Shown here in pieces: positions 1-9,963 of a stretch of DNA of 39,244 nucleotides; the stretch's first letter is position 1, and each line of letters begins with the position of its first letter. This stretch comes from Prevotella falsenii DSM 22864 = JCM 15124 (GTDB lineage Bacteria; Bacteroidota; Bacteroidia; Bacteroidales; Bacteroidaceae), in the NCBI RefSeq assembly GCF_000613945.1, contig NZ_BAJY01000024.1, forward strand, positions 1 to 39,244. The letters run 5' to 3'. A program made the position numbers and the translations under genes. A model generated the notes under the pieces. It ran no database searches. It was not told the origin of the DNA and was given only the letters and a program-made list of their open reading frames with translations.

Positions 1-1448
1 TGAGGAGGAGTGATAATCCATACCTGCATGTCCTTTCCATCGGTAGTTTTTACCCAATGTGGCTTCACATCGCCGAGTGTAAGCTGGTCGTAGATGTGCT
101 TGTTCTCAAAACTCAATTGCGTTTGTTCGCTTTGTTTCTCTTTCTTTGAAGGGGTAATGGCAAATATTTCGTTTGCACTCTTCATGCTTTGACGCAAACC
201 TAACAGCTTCTTGCCGTTATTGCCCAAAAGCGCAATGGAAGTATAGTTGTGCTGACCGTCGGTTAATTGTTTTACTTCGTCTTTCAAATTGGTCTGATAT
301 ACGTTGATAGTGGCGTGCCAACAGCCAATGAAGTAGAGGTCTTTAGAGTTTGGTGCCCATACATAATCGTCTACGTTAGAGTCGAATTGTTCTGCAACAT
401 AAGTCTTTTTGCCTGTGCTGAACTCGTAAACGCAAAGACGGTTGCGATCGCTTTCGTATCCGTCGCGCTTCATGCTCTGCCATGCAATGTACTTTCCGTC
501 GGGAGAGAACTTTGGATTGACATCGTAACCAACATTGAAATCGCCGTCTTGGTGATTTACTTTCTGGTCACGAAGCGTCTTTGTCATGTCTATTTCAGGT
601 TCAACATAGTCTACAGGCTTGCACAAGTTTACCGTCTTCTTTGTTTCTAAGTTATAAAGGAATATGTCAGAATCGGTTGATACTGCATATTTTACGCCTT
701 CTTTCTTTCTGCAGGTATAGGCAATTTGCTTAGAGTCTTTGCTCCAATCGAACTGCTCAATGCCACCAAATGGTGCGAGCGGACTTTCGTATGGTTCGCC
801 TTCAATGATGTCTATGTCGTTCTTGCTGATACCGTTGGCAGTAACGTCAGCCACAAATGGGTGTGCTATTGTTTCTACATAATGGTCCCAATGGCGATAG
901 TTCATATCGGTGATGAGGCGACCTGACGCCTTTGGAAGGTCTGAAGGGTTCTTCTTAATTGTTCCGTAGTATGGTAAACTCTTAATAAGTAAAACCTTCT
1001 TGCCGTCAGGTGAGAAACGGAAACCTTCGATTTCGATGTCGGAAGACGACATTTTCTTGCGGTTACTTCCGTCTGCATTCATCGTCCAAACTTGTCCTTC
1101 GTAAAGGAAAGCAATTGTATTGTTGTCCAACCATGCAGGACTACTTTCGCTTTTTGCCGATGTTGTAAGCTGACGGGCATTCTTTCCGTCTGCGTTCATC
1201 ACATAGATTACTTGGTGTCCTTTGTTTTCTTTTACACTGTAGTAGCCTACTTGGTAAACAATCTTGCTGCCATCGGGAGATGCCTGTGCACTGCCGATTC
1301 TGCCCATAGCCCACAGTGTTTCCGGAGTCATAACATCTTTGCTGAGTGTTATGTTGTGTTTTCCGATGTTTACTGCTTCTTGGGCGTTTGCAACCCCACT
1401 GTTCATAACGAGTGCGGTCGCAATAGCAATTGAAACATTTTTGTTCAT
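1..1448 (-). CDS. dpp5: Dipeptidyl-peptidase 5-like S9 peptidase, 3' end outside window
   Basis: The minus-strand reading starts at ATG 1446-1448 and stays open to the window edge (about 482 residues visible). A signal peptide (MNKNVSIAIATALVMNSGVA, then NAQ) is followed by a WD40-like beta-propeller with repeated SPDG and NADG motifs (ASPDGSK, FSPDGKK, FSPDGKY). The stretch LPKASGRLITDMNYRHWD and the following VETIAHPFVA closely resemble Porphyromonas gingivalis DPP5 as I remember it. The last visible residues (MQVWIITPP) lie just before the alpha/beta-hydrolase domain, so the catalytic Ser-Asp-His is not in the window. DPP5 enzymes are periplasmic and release dipeptides from peptides, supporting amino-acid use in these asaccharolytic relatives. 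It starts 8 nt after yidC ends, so it is probably the third gene of pyrG-yidC-dpp5. It is intact as far as seen. Confidence 0.88.
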   Translation of the reverse strand, partial: MNKNVSIAIATALVMNSGVANAQEAVNIGKHNITLSKDVMTPETLWAMGRIGSAQASPDGSKIVYQVGYYSVKENKGHQVIYVMNADGKNARQLTTSAKSESSPAWLDNNTIAFLYEGQVWTMNADGSNRKKMSSSDIEIEGFRFSPDGKKVLLIKSLPYYGTIKKNPSDLPKASGRLITDMNYRHWDHYVETIAHPFVADVTANGISKNDIDIIEGEPYESPLAPFGGIEQFDWSKDSKQIAYTCRKKEGVKYAVSTDSDIFLYNLETKKTVNLCKPVDYVEPEIDMTKTLRDQKVNHQDGDFNVGYDVNPKFSPDGKYIAWQSMKRDGYESDRNRLCVYEFSTGKKTYVAEQFDSNVDDYVWAPNSKDLYFIGCWHATINVYQTNLKDEVKQLTDGQHNYTSIALLGNNGKKLLGLRQSMKSANEIFAITPSKKEKQSEQTQLSFENKHIYDQLTLGDVKPHWVKTTDGKDMQVWIITPP

Positions 1449-1456
1449 AATTTTAG

Positions 1457-3373
1457 TTATTTATTTTTATTTAGGTTCTGTCTTTTGCGTTCTAATTCTG
1501 CTTGTTGCTTTTGTTGCATTTCCTGAAGAGCCTGCATACGTGCTGCCAATCCGCTCTTCTTCTTTGGATTTTTCTTGTTTTCTTCGCGTCGGGCTTCCAA
1601 TATGGCGAGCAACTTCTTTTCGTTCGTTGTCTTACGCAACGTCCACATAATGGCAGCAGAGAAGAATAGCGAAATGAAATAATAGAAGTTCAAGCCTGAA
1701 GAGTAGTCATTGAACATAAAGAAGAAGAATACAGGCATGAGGAACATCATATATTGCATTATCTTCATTTGGTCTGCTTGCTGTCCAACCATCTGGTCTT
1801 TCTGCTGTTGCATAGTGAACCAAGAGTAAAGGATATTGGCAGAACAGAAGAGAATACAAGTTAATGAAAGGTGATCGCCTATCAACCATAAGTTTTGGTT
1901 CCACGAAACGATAGGATCGTATGTGCTAAGGTCGTTTATCCATAAGAAACTCTCGCCGCGTAGCTGTATGGCATTGGGTACAAAGTTGAACATTGCAATC
2001 CAAATAGGTGCCTGAATAAGCATTGGCAAACAACCTGAAAGCGGGCTAACTCCATATTCTGAGTACATCTGCATCATAGCCTGCTGTTTCTGCATTTGGT
2101 CTTCAGGCTTGTTATATTGTTTTGTAGCTTCCTCGAGTTTCGGTTTCAATACACGCATTTTGGCAGAACTCATGTAGCTTTTCTTCACCATAGGGTAAGT
2201 TATGAACTTCAAAAGCAATGTAATAAGGATAAGTACAACACCCATTGGGAAGAATTTGCTCAGCCAATCGAACACGTAGATGGTGAACCAACGATTGATA
2301 ATACGGAACAAAGGCCAACCGAGGTCTACAAGTCGTTGCATTTCGAGGTCTTTACCGAAATGGCTTTGATTTTCAATGTTTTGTAACAAGCGGAAGTCGT
2401 TAGGTCCGAAGTAGAACTCAAACTCTGATGCTTTAGCCCCTGTTGGGTCGAATTCGGTGCTTAAATTTGCCTGATATTGCTTCAAATAATGCGATTCTTT
2501 TTCCAATGGGGTGCTCTTCAGCTTTGCACCTGCTGCAAAACCGTCTTTAGAAATCATTACAGCAGAAAAGAATTGGTTTTTGAAAGCAATCCAATCGAGT
2601 GCTTCTTCTATCTTCTTGTCAGCTTCTTGTGTTTCGCTCAAATGGTCTGTGCTACCATCTTTCTCTTTATAAGTGATTGTAGCATAGCGATTTTCGAAAG
2701 TGTGTCCAAGCTCTTGCTGCTTGCATTTCTCTTGCCAATCTACAATAAGTTGGTTGTCTCCGTGCTTAAAAAGACCATTCATTCCTGTAGCCTTTACACT
2801 TAAACGCAACATATAAGTGTCGGTGAGCTTATAGTCCAATACAATTGTCTTGCCGTCGTTGGCAACGGCTGTCATTGTAAGAGTAGAGTCGGTAAGATTA
2901 GACGGTGTGAAGTAAAGGTCCTGCGTTTCAATGTTCTGGCTCTTCGTAGCTAAGATAAAGTTCAGGCTTTGGTCTGCTCCGCTGAAGAGTGTAACTTCAT
3001 TCTTGTCGGCCTTGCGGTCTTTACTTGCCACGTTGTGTCCCTTATAACCTTTTATATCGGCTTTCTTGACAACGCCACCTTTCGTGTTGAAGGTAAGTTC
3101 TACCTTATTATTCTTTAATACAATATCTTTCGCAGTGCCTTTTGATGCTGTGTAGAATAAGGCAGTAGTGTCTGTACTTGCTTCGTTTACCTTGTCAGCA
3201 GCTTTGGCAGCTGCTTTCTTTTGTTCTGCTATCTTCCGAGCATTTGCAATCGAATCCTTTACAAACTCGATACGCTGTTGAGCTATTTCTTCGTCAGAAG
3301 GTTGTTGCCACCATGCAAAACCAAAGAGAACCAGAGCCATGAGTACGAACCCTGTGATAGTATTTTTATCCAT
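1457..3373 (-). CDS. yidC: Membrane protein insertase YidC
   Basis: This 638-residue protein inserts and folds inner-membrane proteins, alone or with Sec. The N-terminal membrane anchor is at about residues 5-22 (NTITGFVLMALVLFGFAWW), followed by a large periplasmic domain of the Gram-negative type (about 60-340). The conserved Oxa1/60K core comes next: KFITYPMVKKSYMSSAKMRV, the loop MYSEYGVSPLSGCLPMLIQA, then further membrane helices around 470-590. A basic, glutamine-rich C-terminal tail (AARMQALQEMQQKQQAELER) is typical of ribosome contact. The length is normal for Bacteroidetes YidC. Only 3 nt separate its start from the pyrG stop, so co-transcription is likely. Confidence 0.97.
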   Translation of the reverse strand: MDKNTITGFVLMALVLFGFAWWQQPSDEEIAQQRIEFVKDSIANARKIAEQKKAAAKAADKVNEASTDTTALFYTASKGTAKDIVLKNNKVELTFNTKGGVVKKADIKGYKGHNVASKDRKADKNEVTLFSGADQSLNFILATKSQNIETQDLYFTPSNLTDSTLTMTAVANDGKTIVLDYKLTDTYMLRLSVKATGMNGLFKHGDNQLIVDWQEKCKQQELGHTFENRYATITYKEKDGSTDHLSETQEADKKIEEALDWIAFKNQFFSAVMISKDGFAAGAKLKSTPLEKESHYLKQYQANLSTEFDPTGAKASEFEFYFGPNDFRLLQNIENQSHFGKDLEMQRLVDLGWPLFRIINRWFTIYVFDWLSKFFPMGVVLILITLLLKFITYPMVKKSYMSSAKMRVLKPKLEEATKQYNKPEDQMQKQQAMMQMYSEYGVSPLSGCLPMLIQAPIWIAMFNFVPNAIQLRGESFLWINDLSTYDPIVSWNQNLWLIGDHLSLTCILFCSANILYSWFTMQQQKDQMVGQQADQMKIMQYMMFLMPVFFFFMFNDYSSGLNFYYFISLFFSAAIMWTLRKTTNEKKLLAILEARREENKKNPKKKSGLAARMQALQEMQQKQQAELERKRQNLNKNK

Positions 3374-3376
3374 TTC

Positions 3377-4984
3377 TTATTTTTTCTTATTTTCTATTGC
3401 AGTCTTAATGAAGTCGAGGAAGAGTGGATGCGGCTTGAGCACCGTAGATTGATACTCCGGGTGGAACTGTGTTCCGATGAACCACTTCAGTGATGGTATT
3501 TCTACAATCTCTACAAGGTCGCTTTCCGGATTGTGTCCGACGCACATCATACCGTTTCTTTCAAACTCTTTTTCATAGTCGTTGTTGAATTCGTATCTGT
3601 GGCGATGGCGTTCTTGAATGTACTCTTGCTTGTATATATTGAATGCGTGCGAGTTCTGTCGTATCACACATTCGTAAGCACCAAGACGCATTGTGCCACC
3701 CATATTGGTGATATTCTTTTGTTCTTCCATAATGTCGATTACATTATGGTGGGTCTTTTCGTTCATCTCGCGCGAATTGGCATCGCTGTAACCCAATACG
3801 TTGCGGGCAAATTCTATTACCATCATCTGCATTCCCAAACAGATACCGAATGTTGGAATATCGTTCATTCGGGTGTACTTGATGGCTATCAATTTACCCT
3901 CGATACCACGTTGGCCGAACCCCGGGCAAATAACAACGCCGTCAAGACCTTTCAGTTTTTCGGCTACGTTATCGTTGGTAAGATGTTCTGAATTTACAAA
4001 GTGCAGAATGGCTTTGTGGTCGTTGTAGGTTCCTGCCTGCAAGAGTCCTTCGCGAATGCTCTTGTAAGCATCTTGCAAGTCGTATTTTCCGACAAGTCCG
4101 ATGTGTACTTCTTTCGTAGCTTTACGCAATTTGTCGAGGAATTGCTTCCAAGGACCTAATGTTGGAGCAGGCTTGACTTCCTCTCCGCATTTGCGCAAAA
4201 TAGCTGCATCAAGACCTTGTGCCTGCATATTAACAGGTACTTCGTATATACTTGGCAGATTTTCGCTTTGCACAACGCAATCCAAGTCTACGTTACAGAA
4301 AGCAGCCACTTTCTTACGAATATCATTGTCAAGATGTTTGTCGGTGCGCAATACCAATATATCGGGCTGAATACCTACACTTTGCAATTCCTTTACACTG
4401 TGCTGTGTCGGCTTTGTTTTCACTTCGCCCGCCGCACTAAGATAAGGTACGTATGTAAGGTGTAAGTTAATGGCACGCTTGCCCAGTTCCCACTTCATCT
4501 GACGAATGGCTTCAAGGAACGGAGCCGACTCTATATCGCCAATCGTCCCACCAATTTCAGTAATCACAAAGTCGTAATGGTACTTCTGACCTAACTGCTT
4601 TATGTTTCGCTTTATTTCATCTGTAATATGAGGTACTACTTGAATGGTTTTCCCAAGGTAATCTCCACGTCTTTCTTTATCAATGACACTCTTGTAGATG
4701 CGTCCCGTAGTCATGGAGTTGGCTCTTGTAGTCTGAATGCCCGTGAATCTTTCGTAGTGTCCTAAGTCAAGGTCTGTCTCCATACCATCAACCGTAACAT
4801 AGCATTCGCCATGCTCATAAGGGTTCAGTGTTCCCGGGTCGATGTTGATATAGGGGTCGAACTTTTGAATAGTAATATTGTAACCTCTCGCTTGAAGAAG
4901 TTTTCCAATAGACGACGAAATAATTCCTTTACCAAGTGAAGAAACCACACCGCCCGTTACGAAAATGTACTTTGTCTCAGTCAC
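3377..4984 (-). CDS. pyrG: CTP synthase
   Basis: This 535-residue enzyme makes CTP from UTP, ATP and glutamine, the last step of pyrimidine nucleotide synthesis. The N-terminal synthetase domain has the P-loop region FVTGGVVSSLGKGIISSSIG and the Mg/UTP-binding stretch KFDPYINIDPGTLNPYEHGE. The C-terminal class I glutamine amidotransferase domain has the nucleophile motif FGICLGMQMMVIEFA and the FHPE histidine-glutamate near the end. The start is the ATG before TETKYIFVTGG, normal for the family. It is the first gene of the pyrG-yidC-dpp5 cluster; a TAnnTTTG box lies about 55 nt upstream. Confidence 0.98.
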   Translation of the reverse strand: MTETKYIFVTGGVVSSLGKGIISSSIGKLLQARGYNITIQKFDPYINIDPGTLNPYEHGECYVTVDGMETDLDLGHYERFTGIQTTRANSMTTGRIYKSVIDKERRGDYLGKTIQVVPHITDEIKRNIKQLGQKYHYDFVITEIGGTIGDIESAPFLEAIRQMKWELGKRAINLHLTYVPYLSAAGEVKTKPTQHSVKELQSVGIQPDILVLRTDKHLDNDIRKKVAAFCNVDLDCVVQSENLPSIYEVPVNMQAQGLDAAILRKCGEEVKPAPTLGPWKQFLDKLRKATKEVHIGLVGKYDLQDAYKSIREGLLQAGTYNDHKAILHFVNSEHLTNDNVAEKLKGLDGVVICPGFGQRGIEGKLIAIKYTRMNDIPTFGICLGMQMMVIEFARNVLGYSDANSREMNEKTHHNVIDIMEEQKNITNMGGTMRLGAYECVIRQNSHAFNIYKQEYIQERHRHRYEFNNDYEKEFERNGMMCVGHNPESDLVEIVEIPSLKWFIGTQFHPEYQSTVLKPHPLFLDFIKTAIENKKK

Positions 4985-5037
4985 GATTATATCTTTTATA
5001 TTTACTGTTCTTTGAAAGTATATTATTTTACAACTTG

Positions 5038-5045
5038 CAAAGATA
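5038..5045 (-). promoter_or_regulatory. Probable -7 box of the pyrG operon
   Basis: The minus strand reads TATCTTTG here, matching the Bacteroidetes -7 consensus TAnnTTTG, and is followed by an AT-rich leader of about 53 nt before the pyrG start. No clear -33 TTTG is visible. Confidence 0.55.
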
Positions 5046-5875
5046 GTAAAAATCTAATGAATATTCCCTTAATAGCCCTTTTTTTCTGATAGAATCTAAA
5101 ATATTTTGCAAATGCAAGGTATAACGACAGAAATGTCGTGGTGTGCCTTTGCTGTCAGAGCTGTGTATATCGTGGCATTTTATATAAAACCAACGGCTGC
5201 TTTGTTCTATGGTTCATCTTTCTCTTTTATGGCTGTTCGCTGAAACTTAAAGTACGGCAATATCGGCTTGTTATATAAGCAGAAAAAGGCAAACGTGCGT
5301 AAATATTTTTCACAGATGTATGTATTGTATAATTATCTCACTGTCAGCGTATTATAAAACCTATTATTTCGCATTCCAAAAGCGTAGGTTTTGCACGGTA
5401 AAAGCGGCTGTTTTGCATCGCAAAACCTACGCTTTTGCAATGCCAAAGTGCAGTTATCACTTTTTAATAAAATAATCTTTACAAGACAAAAATAAAAATC
5501 CGCAGATGTTTTTGTGAAATTAAACCCAAATCGGTTCATTAGCGTCCTTGACCGGTTTTGTTCGATTGTCGAGCAGATGTGCTCCGTTTCATCGAAGGCA
5601 TAGCGGGCTACGGCGAGATGGAATGGCTGCGCAAATGCCGGCAAGCGGACGAAAGCAGTAAGGAAGCAGGACGGTAATAACAAATATAAGCAAATGCGGC
5701 TTAATAAGCGGTTGGAGTTTAAGTTTTGTCGGATAGCAATAATTCTCTTTATGAAGTTCTTGTTGGAACTGTTTTTTTTATGTAATTTTGCAGCTACATA
5801 TATAAAATAGGTGGATTTTAATAATTACCACCGGAACTTGAACTTATAAATAATGGGTTTTATCAGAGCCCGTCT
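5046..5875. other. Intergenic stretch with no convincing gene
   Basis: About 830 bases separate the divergent pyrG and wzi genes. The only longer reading frame (a minus frame over 5333-5683) has no recognisable domain and runs through the palindromic repeat, so I do not call it. The stretch is AT-rich, holds the long palindrome at 5371-5443, and ends in the promoter and leader region of wzi. Confidence 0.6.
5371..5443. repeat. Long palindromic intergenic repeat
   Basis: Left arm AAAAGCGTAGGTTTTGC (5378-5394) and right arm GCAAAACCTACGCTTTT (5420-5436) are perfect inverted copies of 17 bp. The similarity extends outward by seven more positions with one mismatch (GCATTCC against GCAATGC). The spacer is 25 nt and contains GGTAAAAGCGGCTG. 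This is REP-like: a long stem in non-coding DNA between divergent genes, with no T-run to make it a normal terminator. Confidence 0.75.
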
Positions 5876-7470
5876 ATGATGATGAAACGAATACTATCAA
5901 TCTTTTATGGCTTATTGGCGTGTATGGCTTCTTATGCTCAATATGTGCCGCCGGTAATGAAAGATACAACGAAAGCAAGGGCTTTTAAGAATATTGATTA
6001 CAAGGTAGAGATGCAAGGTAGCTTCTCTAACACGAAAACACCTTTGTGGCTGAATGCCAATAAGTACGGACTTAGTTCGCTTGAAAAGACAAATGGCTAC
6101 ATTCGTGCTGCCATTAATCGTCCTTTATCAATTGACGAAGAACGAAAATGGGGCATAGGCTATGGTCTTGATATAGCCGTTCCTGTAAATTATACCAGTC
6201 CTGCCGTTGTTCAACAAGCCTATATCGAAGGGCGATGGTATCACGGTACGCTTACAATAGGTGCAAAAGAACAACCTATGGAGCTGAAAAACAATAGTTT
6301 AAGTTCCGGTTCGCAAACATTGGGCATTAATGCACGACCTGTTCCGCAAGTTCGGTTGCGTTGCCGGAGTATTGGACGTTGCCGTTTGCAAATGGGTGGT
6401 TGCACTTGAAAGGACATATTGCCTACGGAAAAATGACAGATGACAATTGGCAACACGATTTTACTAAAAAGCAAAACAAGTATGCCGACGGTGTGCTTTA
6501 CCATTCTAAAGCCGGCTATCTTAAACTTGGCAATGAAGAAGTGTTCTGTCCTTGGTCGTTAGAGGTAGGTCTGGAAATGGTATCTACGTTTGGTGGCACT
6601 GCCTATCGTCCTGCTTCAGATGGTAAAATGGAAGCGTTGAAAGGCGAAACCGGCGTGAAAGCATTTTGGAAAGCATTTATACCGGGTGGAGCAGATATAG
6701 GGGAAACAACCTATCAGAATGCTGAAGGCAACCAATTAGGCTCGTGGGTGGCTCGTGTAAAATATGAAGGCGAGGAAAATAGCTATTCTCTTTATGCTGA
6801 TAAATATTTTGAAGACCATTCGGGAATGTTTTTTTTGGATTACGATGGCTATGGTACCGGCGACGAATGGCAGCAGAGGAAAAAGCGTAAGTATCTTACC
6901 TATGGTATGAAAGACTGGATGTTAGGATTTGAATATCATCGTCGTGCAGACAGTTGGTTAAATTCGGTGGTGTTGGAGTATGTTTATTCCAAATATCAGA
7001 GTGGTCCAATCTATCACGACCATACCAAATCCGTTGCCGACCACATAGGAGGAAACGATAATTACTACAACCATTACATTTATACGGGCTACCAACACTG
7101 GGGACAAACAATGGGAAATCCGCTCTATCGTTCGCCTATTTACAATGAGAACGGAAAGATAGAGTTTATGAACAATAGATTTGTGGCTTACCATCTCGGT
7201 TTGGCAGGAAAGCCAAATGCTTTTTTTGATTGGCGATTTCTTGCTTCATGGCAGGAAGGTTTGGGCACTTACCTTGAGCCATATACAAAGGAACGGCACA
7301 ATGTAAGCCTTTTGGCAGAAGCTGCTTATAAGCTGCATAGCGTTACATTGCCATGGTTGAACGGGATAGATGTAAAGGCTGCGTATGGAATGGACTTCGG
7401 TTCTATTCTCGGTGGTATTAATTATGGTTTCCAACTTACAATAACCAAGACGGGTTTATTTAATTTATAA
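5876..7470 (+). pseudogene. wzi: Capsule assembly Wzi-family protein, one frameshift
   Basis: Two overlapping frames make one outer-membrane protein of the Wzi family, which helps attach capsule or exopolysaccharide to the cell surface. The first frame (from ATG 5876; ATGs also at 5879 and 5882) has a signal peptide ending near MASYAQ and runs to about 6355, including SGSQTLGINARPVPQVR. The second frame continues as LPEYWTLPFANGWLHLKGH to a C-terminal barrel strand ending FQLTITKTGLFNL at 7470. A single missing base at about 6356-6358 (GGTTGCG) explains the break. Rejoined, the product is about 531 residues, normal for the family. It lies next to a lipoprotein gene and polysaccharide genes, in keeping with its role. 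Whether the frameshift is real or a sequence error cannot be told here. Confidence 0.85.
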
Positions 7471-7475
7471 AAGGT

Positions 7476-7919
7476 ATGAAGATAAGAAATATACAAATAG
7501 CTCTGCTTTCTTTAGTGGCTCTGTTATGCCTTTCGGCTTGTACGCTCGAAGGTGATGGCACGGAAGCCGGCGATTTAGCAGGTATGTGGCATTGTGTTTA
7601 TATTGAAAAAGGAGCACAAAGTGCAGAGCTGCGAGATAAGAAAGTGTACTGGTCGTTCCAAGGGAAATTGTTGTTGTTGGAGGATAAGACAGGCAACCAT
7701 AGCCGGATTTTGTATCATTTTAATAAAAATGGTAATACTTTAGAACTGAAAGAACCTTATCGTTACGACCGCGAAAACGGCGACGAACTGCTTACAGAAC
7801 CCTCGCTTTTAGCTTTTTATGGCATCGACGATATGGCTGTAACGTTCACAATTCAGCAGTCGGAAAACACCATGGCACTTGTCAGCGACAAGGTTACGCT
7901 TCATTTCAAGAAGTTTTAG
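7476..7919 (+). CDS. Small lipoprotein, possibly lipocalin-like
   Basis: The 147-residue product has a clear lipoprotein signal: a basic start (MKIRNIQ), a hydrophobic core and the lipobox LSAC with cysteine 22. The mature part begins TLEGDGTEAGDLAGMWHCVY and continues as alternating strands. The pattern of an early GxW (GMWHCVY) followed by short strands resembles lipocalin-like lipoproteins of Bacteroidales, but I do not recognise a specific family. It starts 5 nt after wzi, so it is probably co-transcribed and exported to the same envelope compartment. Function unknown. Confidence 0.75.
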   Translation: MKIRNIQIALLSLVALLCLSACTLEGDGTEAGDLAGMWHCVYIEKGAQSAELRDKKVYWSFQGKLLLLEDKTGNHSRILYHFNKNGNTLELKEPYRYDRENGDELLTEPSLLAFYGIDDMAVTFTIQQSENTMALVSDKVTLHFKKF

Positions 7920-7948
7920 CAGCACAAAGGGTAGATGCGGCATCTTCT

Positions 7949-9061
7949 TTAATCTTCTTGGAAGGGTTGTTTGTTATTGCGCTTTATAAAACGGTTCAGC
8001 ACTAACAAGTTGAAAAGGGTGAAAATAACAATATCTATTAGAATGATAACAGTTGAGTTTAACCAGTTAAACAGTACTGTGTTTAGGATAATGAAGGCAA
8101 TGGCGAACGCTATAATAGCAATTAATGCCTGATGTTGTGTAAGTCCTGCCCGCATAAACTTATGGTGAATGTGGTTTTTATCGGGGTGGAATATGCCATA
8201 ACCGTGCAACATTCTCACAATTATCATGCGGCAAACATCGAAAATAGGTATGATAAGCAAAGTTACCGAAAGAAATATCGAGCCTTTGCGATAAGCCATT
8301 ACGTTGGGATTATCCATGCAGAATTTCACAAGCAGCACACCCAATATATAGCCTAAAGTGAGCGAACCGGAATCGCCCATGAATATTTTTCGGTTCTTTT
8401 CTTGCTTTCCGAAAATGTTATAGTAAAGGAAAGGCACCAAAACACCCATCAGTCCGGCGATGAGAATAGAATAAACCCACATTTCTTCTACAAAGAAGCA
8501 GTAGAAGAAACCACCTAAAGCAATAAAGGAAAGGCTGGCAGAAAGACCGTCGATACCGTCAATTAAGTTGATGGCATTCATAATAAAAACCAATATGAAC
8601 ACAGTAAGCGGCACGCCAACCCAGAATGGAAGTTGGTATATTCCCATGAAACCGTACAGATTATTGATGAAAAGCCACGATATAGGAAGCAGGCACGAAA
8701 CAAAAATCTGTATGATGAACTTCTTTTTAGCCTTGACACCGAAGATGTCGTCGATAAGTCCTGTGGTATAAATGACAGCCAAACCGACGGCAAAGAATAT
8801 TGTCCACGGACTGATTTGTATTTTCTTTCCATTGTAAGCATACGACCAAACAAGCAGTGCAACTATGGTGGCAGCAAGCATACTGGGAAGAAACGATACA
8901 CCCCCCAAACGCGGAATGGCTCGTTTATGTACTTTTCGCGAATCGGGAATATCGTATAAGTTCCTGTTCTTGCAAAAGTTCAGAATGCGAGGAATAAAGA
9001 CAAAGCCGCACGTGATGCTTAAGCTGAAAGCAATAAGGCTAACAAAGATGTATATATTCAT
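7949..9061 (-). CDS. WecA/MraY-family polyprenyl-phosphate sugar-1-phosphate transferase
   Basis: This 370-residue multi-pass membrane protein transfers a sugar-1-phosphate (in WecA, GlcNAc-1-phosphate) from a UDP-sugar to undecaprenyl phosphate, the first step of many surface polysaccharides. Key family motifs are visible: the RKVHKRAIPRLGG loop near residue 45, the acidic pair in GLIDDIFGVKAKKK, the signature MNAINLIDGIDGLSASL, MGDSGSLTLGY, and the histidine loop FHPDKNHIHHKF. About ten hydrophobic segments are spread along the chain. MraY itself sits in the cell-wall cluster, so this copy more likely serves capsule, exopolysaccharide or O-antigen. It converges with the lipoprotein gene (29-nt gap) and diverges from the glycosyltransferase gene. 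Confidence 0.92.
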   Translation of the reverse strand: MNIYIFVSLIAFSLSITCGFVFIPRILNFCKNRNLYDIPDSRKVHKRAIPRLGGVSFLPSMLAATIVALLVWSYAYNGKKIQISPWTIFFAVGLAVIYTTGLIDDIFGVKAKKKFIIQIFVSCLLPISWLFINNLYGFMGIYQLPFWVGVPLTVFILVFIMNAINLIDGIDGLSASLSFIALGGFFYCFFVEEMWVYSILIAGLMGVLVPFLYYNIFGKQEKNRKIFMGDSGSLTLGYILGVLLVKFCMDNPNVMAYRKGSIFLSVTLLIIPIFDVCRMIIVRMLHGYGIFHPDKNHIHHKFMRAGLTQHQALIAIIAFAIAFIILNTVLFNWLNSTVIILIDIVIFTLFNLLVLNRFIKRNNKQPFQED

Positions 9062-9207
9062 GTTTGTTCGAAGTTTCTTAACAAGTTTAATTACATAACA
9101 CGTTTCTTTTGCTTTTATTGTGTATAAAGTGAAATAAGTGGTAAAGCATTGAAATATTTTTTAAGATTAAGCGTTAGTAACAATAATATAATTGGACAAC
9201 AGTAAGC

Positions 9208-9963
9208 ATGAAAATATCAATCATAACGGCTACATACAACAGCGAGACTACCATTGCCGATACGATAAGTTCCATATTGAGCCAAGATTATTCCGACATA
9301 GAGTATTTGGTAATAGATGGTGGTTCGACTGACGGCACTTTAGATATAGTAAAAGCCAATGCACCAAGGTTTGGCGGCAAACTTCGTTGGGTATCCGAAA
9401 GCGACCGTGGAATATACGATGCGATGAACAAAGGTATAAGAATGGCAACGGGTGATGTTATCGGCATTCTGAATTCCGACGACTATTATACAAGCAACGA
9501 CGTACTTTCCACATACGCCAACGCTTTCAAGACGAGTAACGTAGACGCCGTGTATGGAGATATTCACTTTATAAGGGAAGGACAACCGCATAAGATTGCC
9601 CGATATTATTCTTCTAAAATATTCCGCCCGGCGTTATTACGATTTGGTTTTATGCCCGCTCACCCTTCTTTTTATGTGCGGCGTTCGGTTTACGAACAAG
9701 CAGGAACTTACAGTCTCGATTACAAGATAGGGGCAGATTTTGAAATGATGGTGCGCTTGTTCAAGAAGCATCGCATAAGCTATAAGTACATTCAGAAAGA
9801 TATGGTAACGATGCGCATGGGGGGCGCAAGCACGAGTGGTGTAGGCAGCCACCGACTTTTGCTGAAGGAAGATGCAAGAGCCTGTCGGGAAAACGGCATT
9901 TATTCCAATACGTTCCTGATAGCTTTGAAATACTTCTATAAAATATTCGAGTTCAAGATTTGA
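9208..9963 (+). CDS. Family 2 glycosyltransferase
   Basis: The 251-residue protein is a cytoplasmic GT-A fold glycosyltransferase. The N-terminal nucleotide-binding strand is KISIITATYNSETTIADTI, followed by VIDGGSTDGT; ESDRGIYDAMNKGI precedes the DxD-like LNSDDYY that holds the metal and UDP-sugar. The later FMPAHPSFYVRRSVYEQAG and GADFEMMVRLF blocks are typical of the WcaA-type subgroup that adds sugars to lipid-linked repeat units. The C-terminus ends KYFYKIFEFKI. It is divergent from the WecA-like gene, and the two probably belong to the same surface-polysaccharide locus. The conjugative element begins a few hundred bases downstream. The sugar donor cannot be told. Confidence 0.92.
   Translation: MKISIITATYNSETTIADTISSILSQDYSDIEYLVIDGGSTDGTLDIVKANAPRFGGKLRWVSESDRGIYDAMNKGIRMATGDVIGILNSDDYYTSNDVLSTYANAFKTSNVDAVYGDIHFIREGQPHKIARYYSSKIFRPALLRFGFMPAHPSFYVRRSVYEQAGTYSLDYKIGADFEMMVRLFKKHRISYKYIQKDMVTMRMGGASTSGVGSHRLLLKEDARACRENGIYSNTFLIALKYFYKIFEFKI

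Noticed and set aside
5333..5683. Minus-strand frame of 116 codons
   Set aside because: No domain, no promoter, and it runs through the palindromic repeat.
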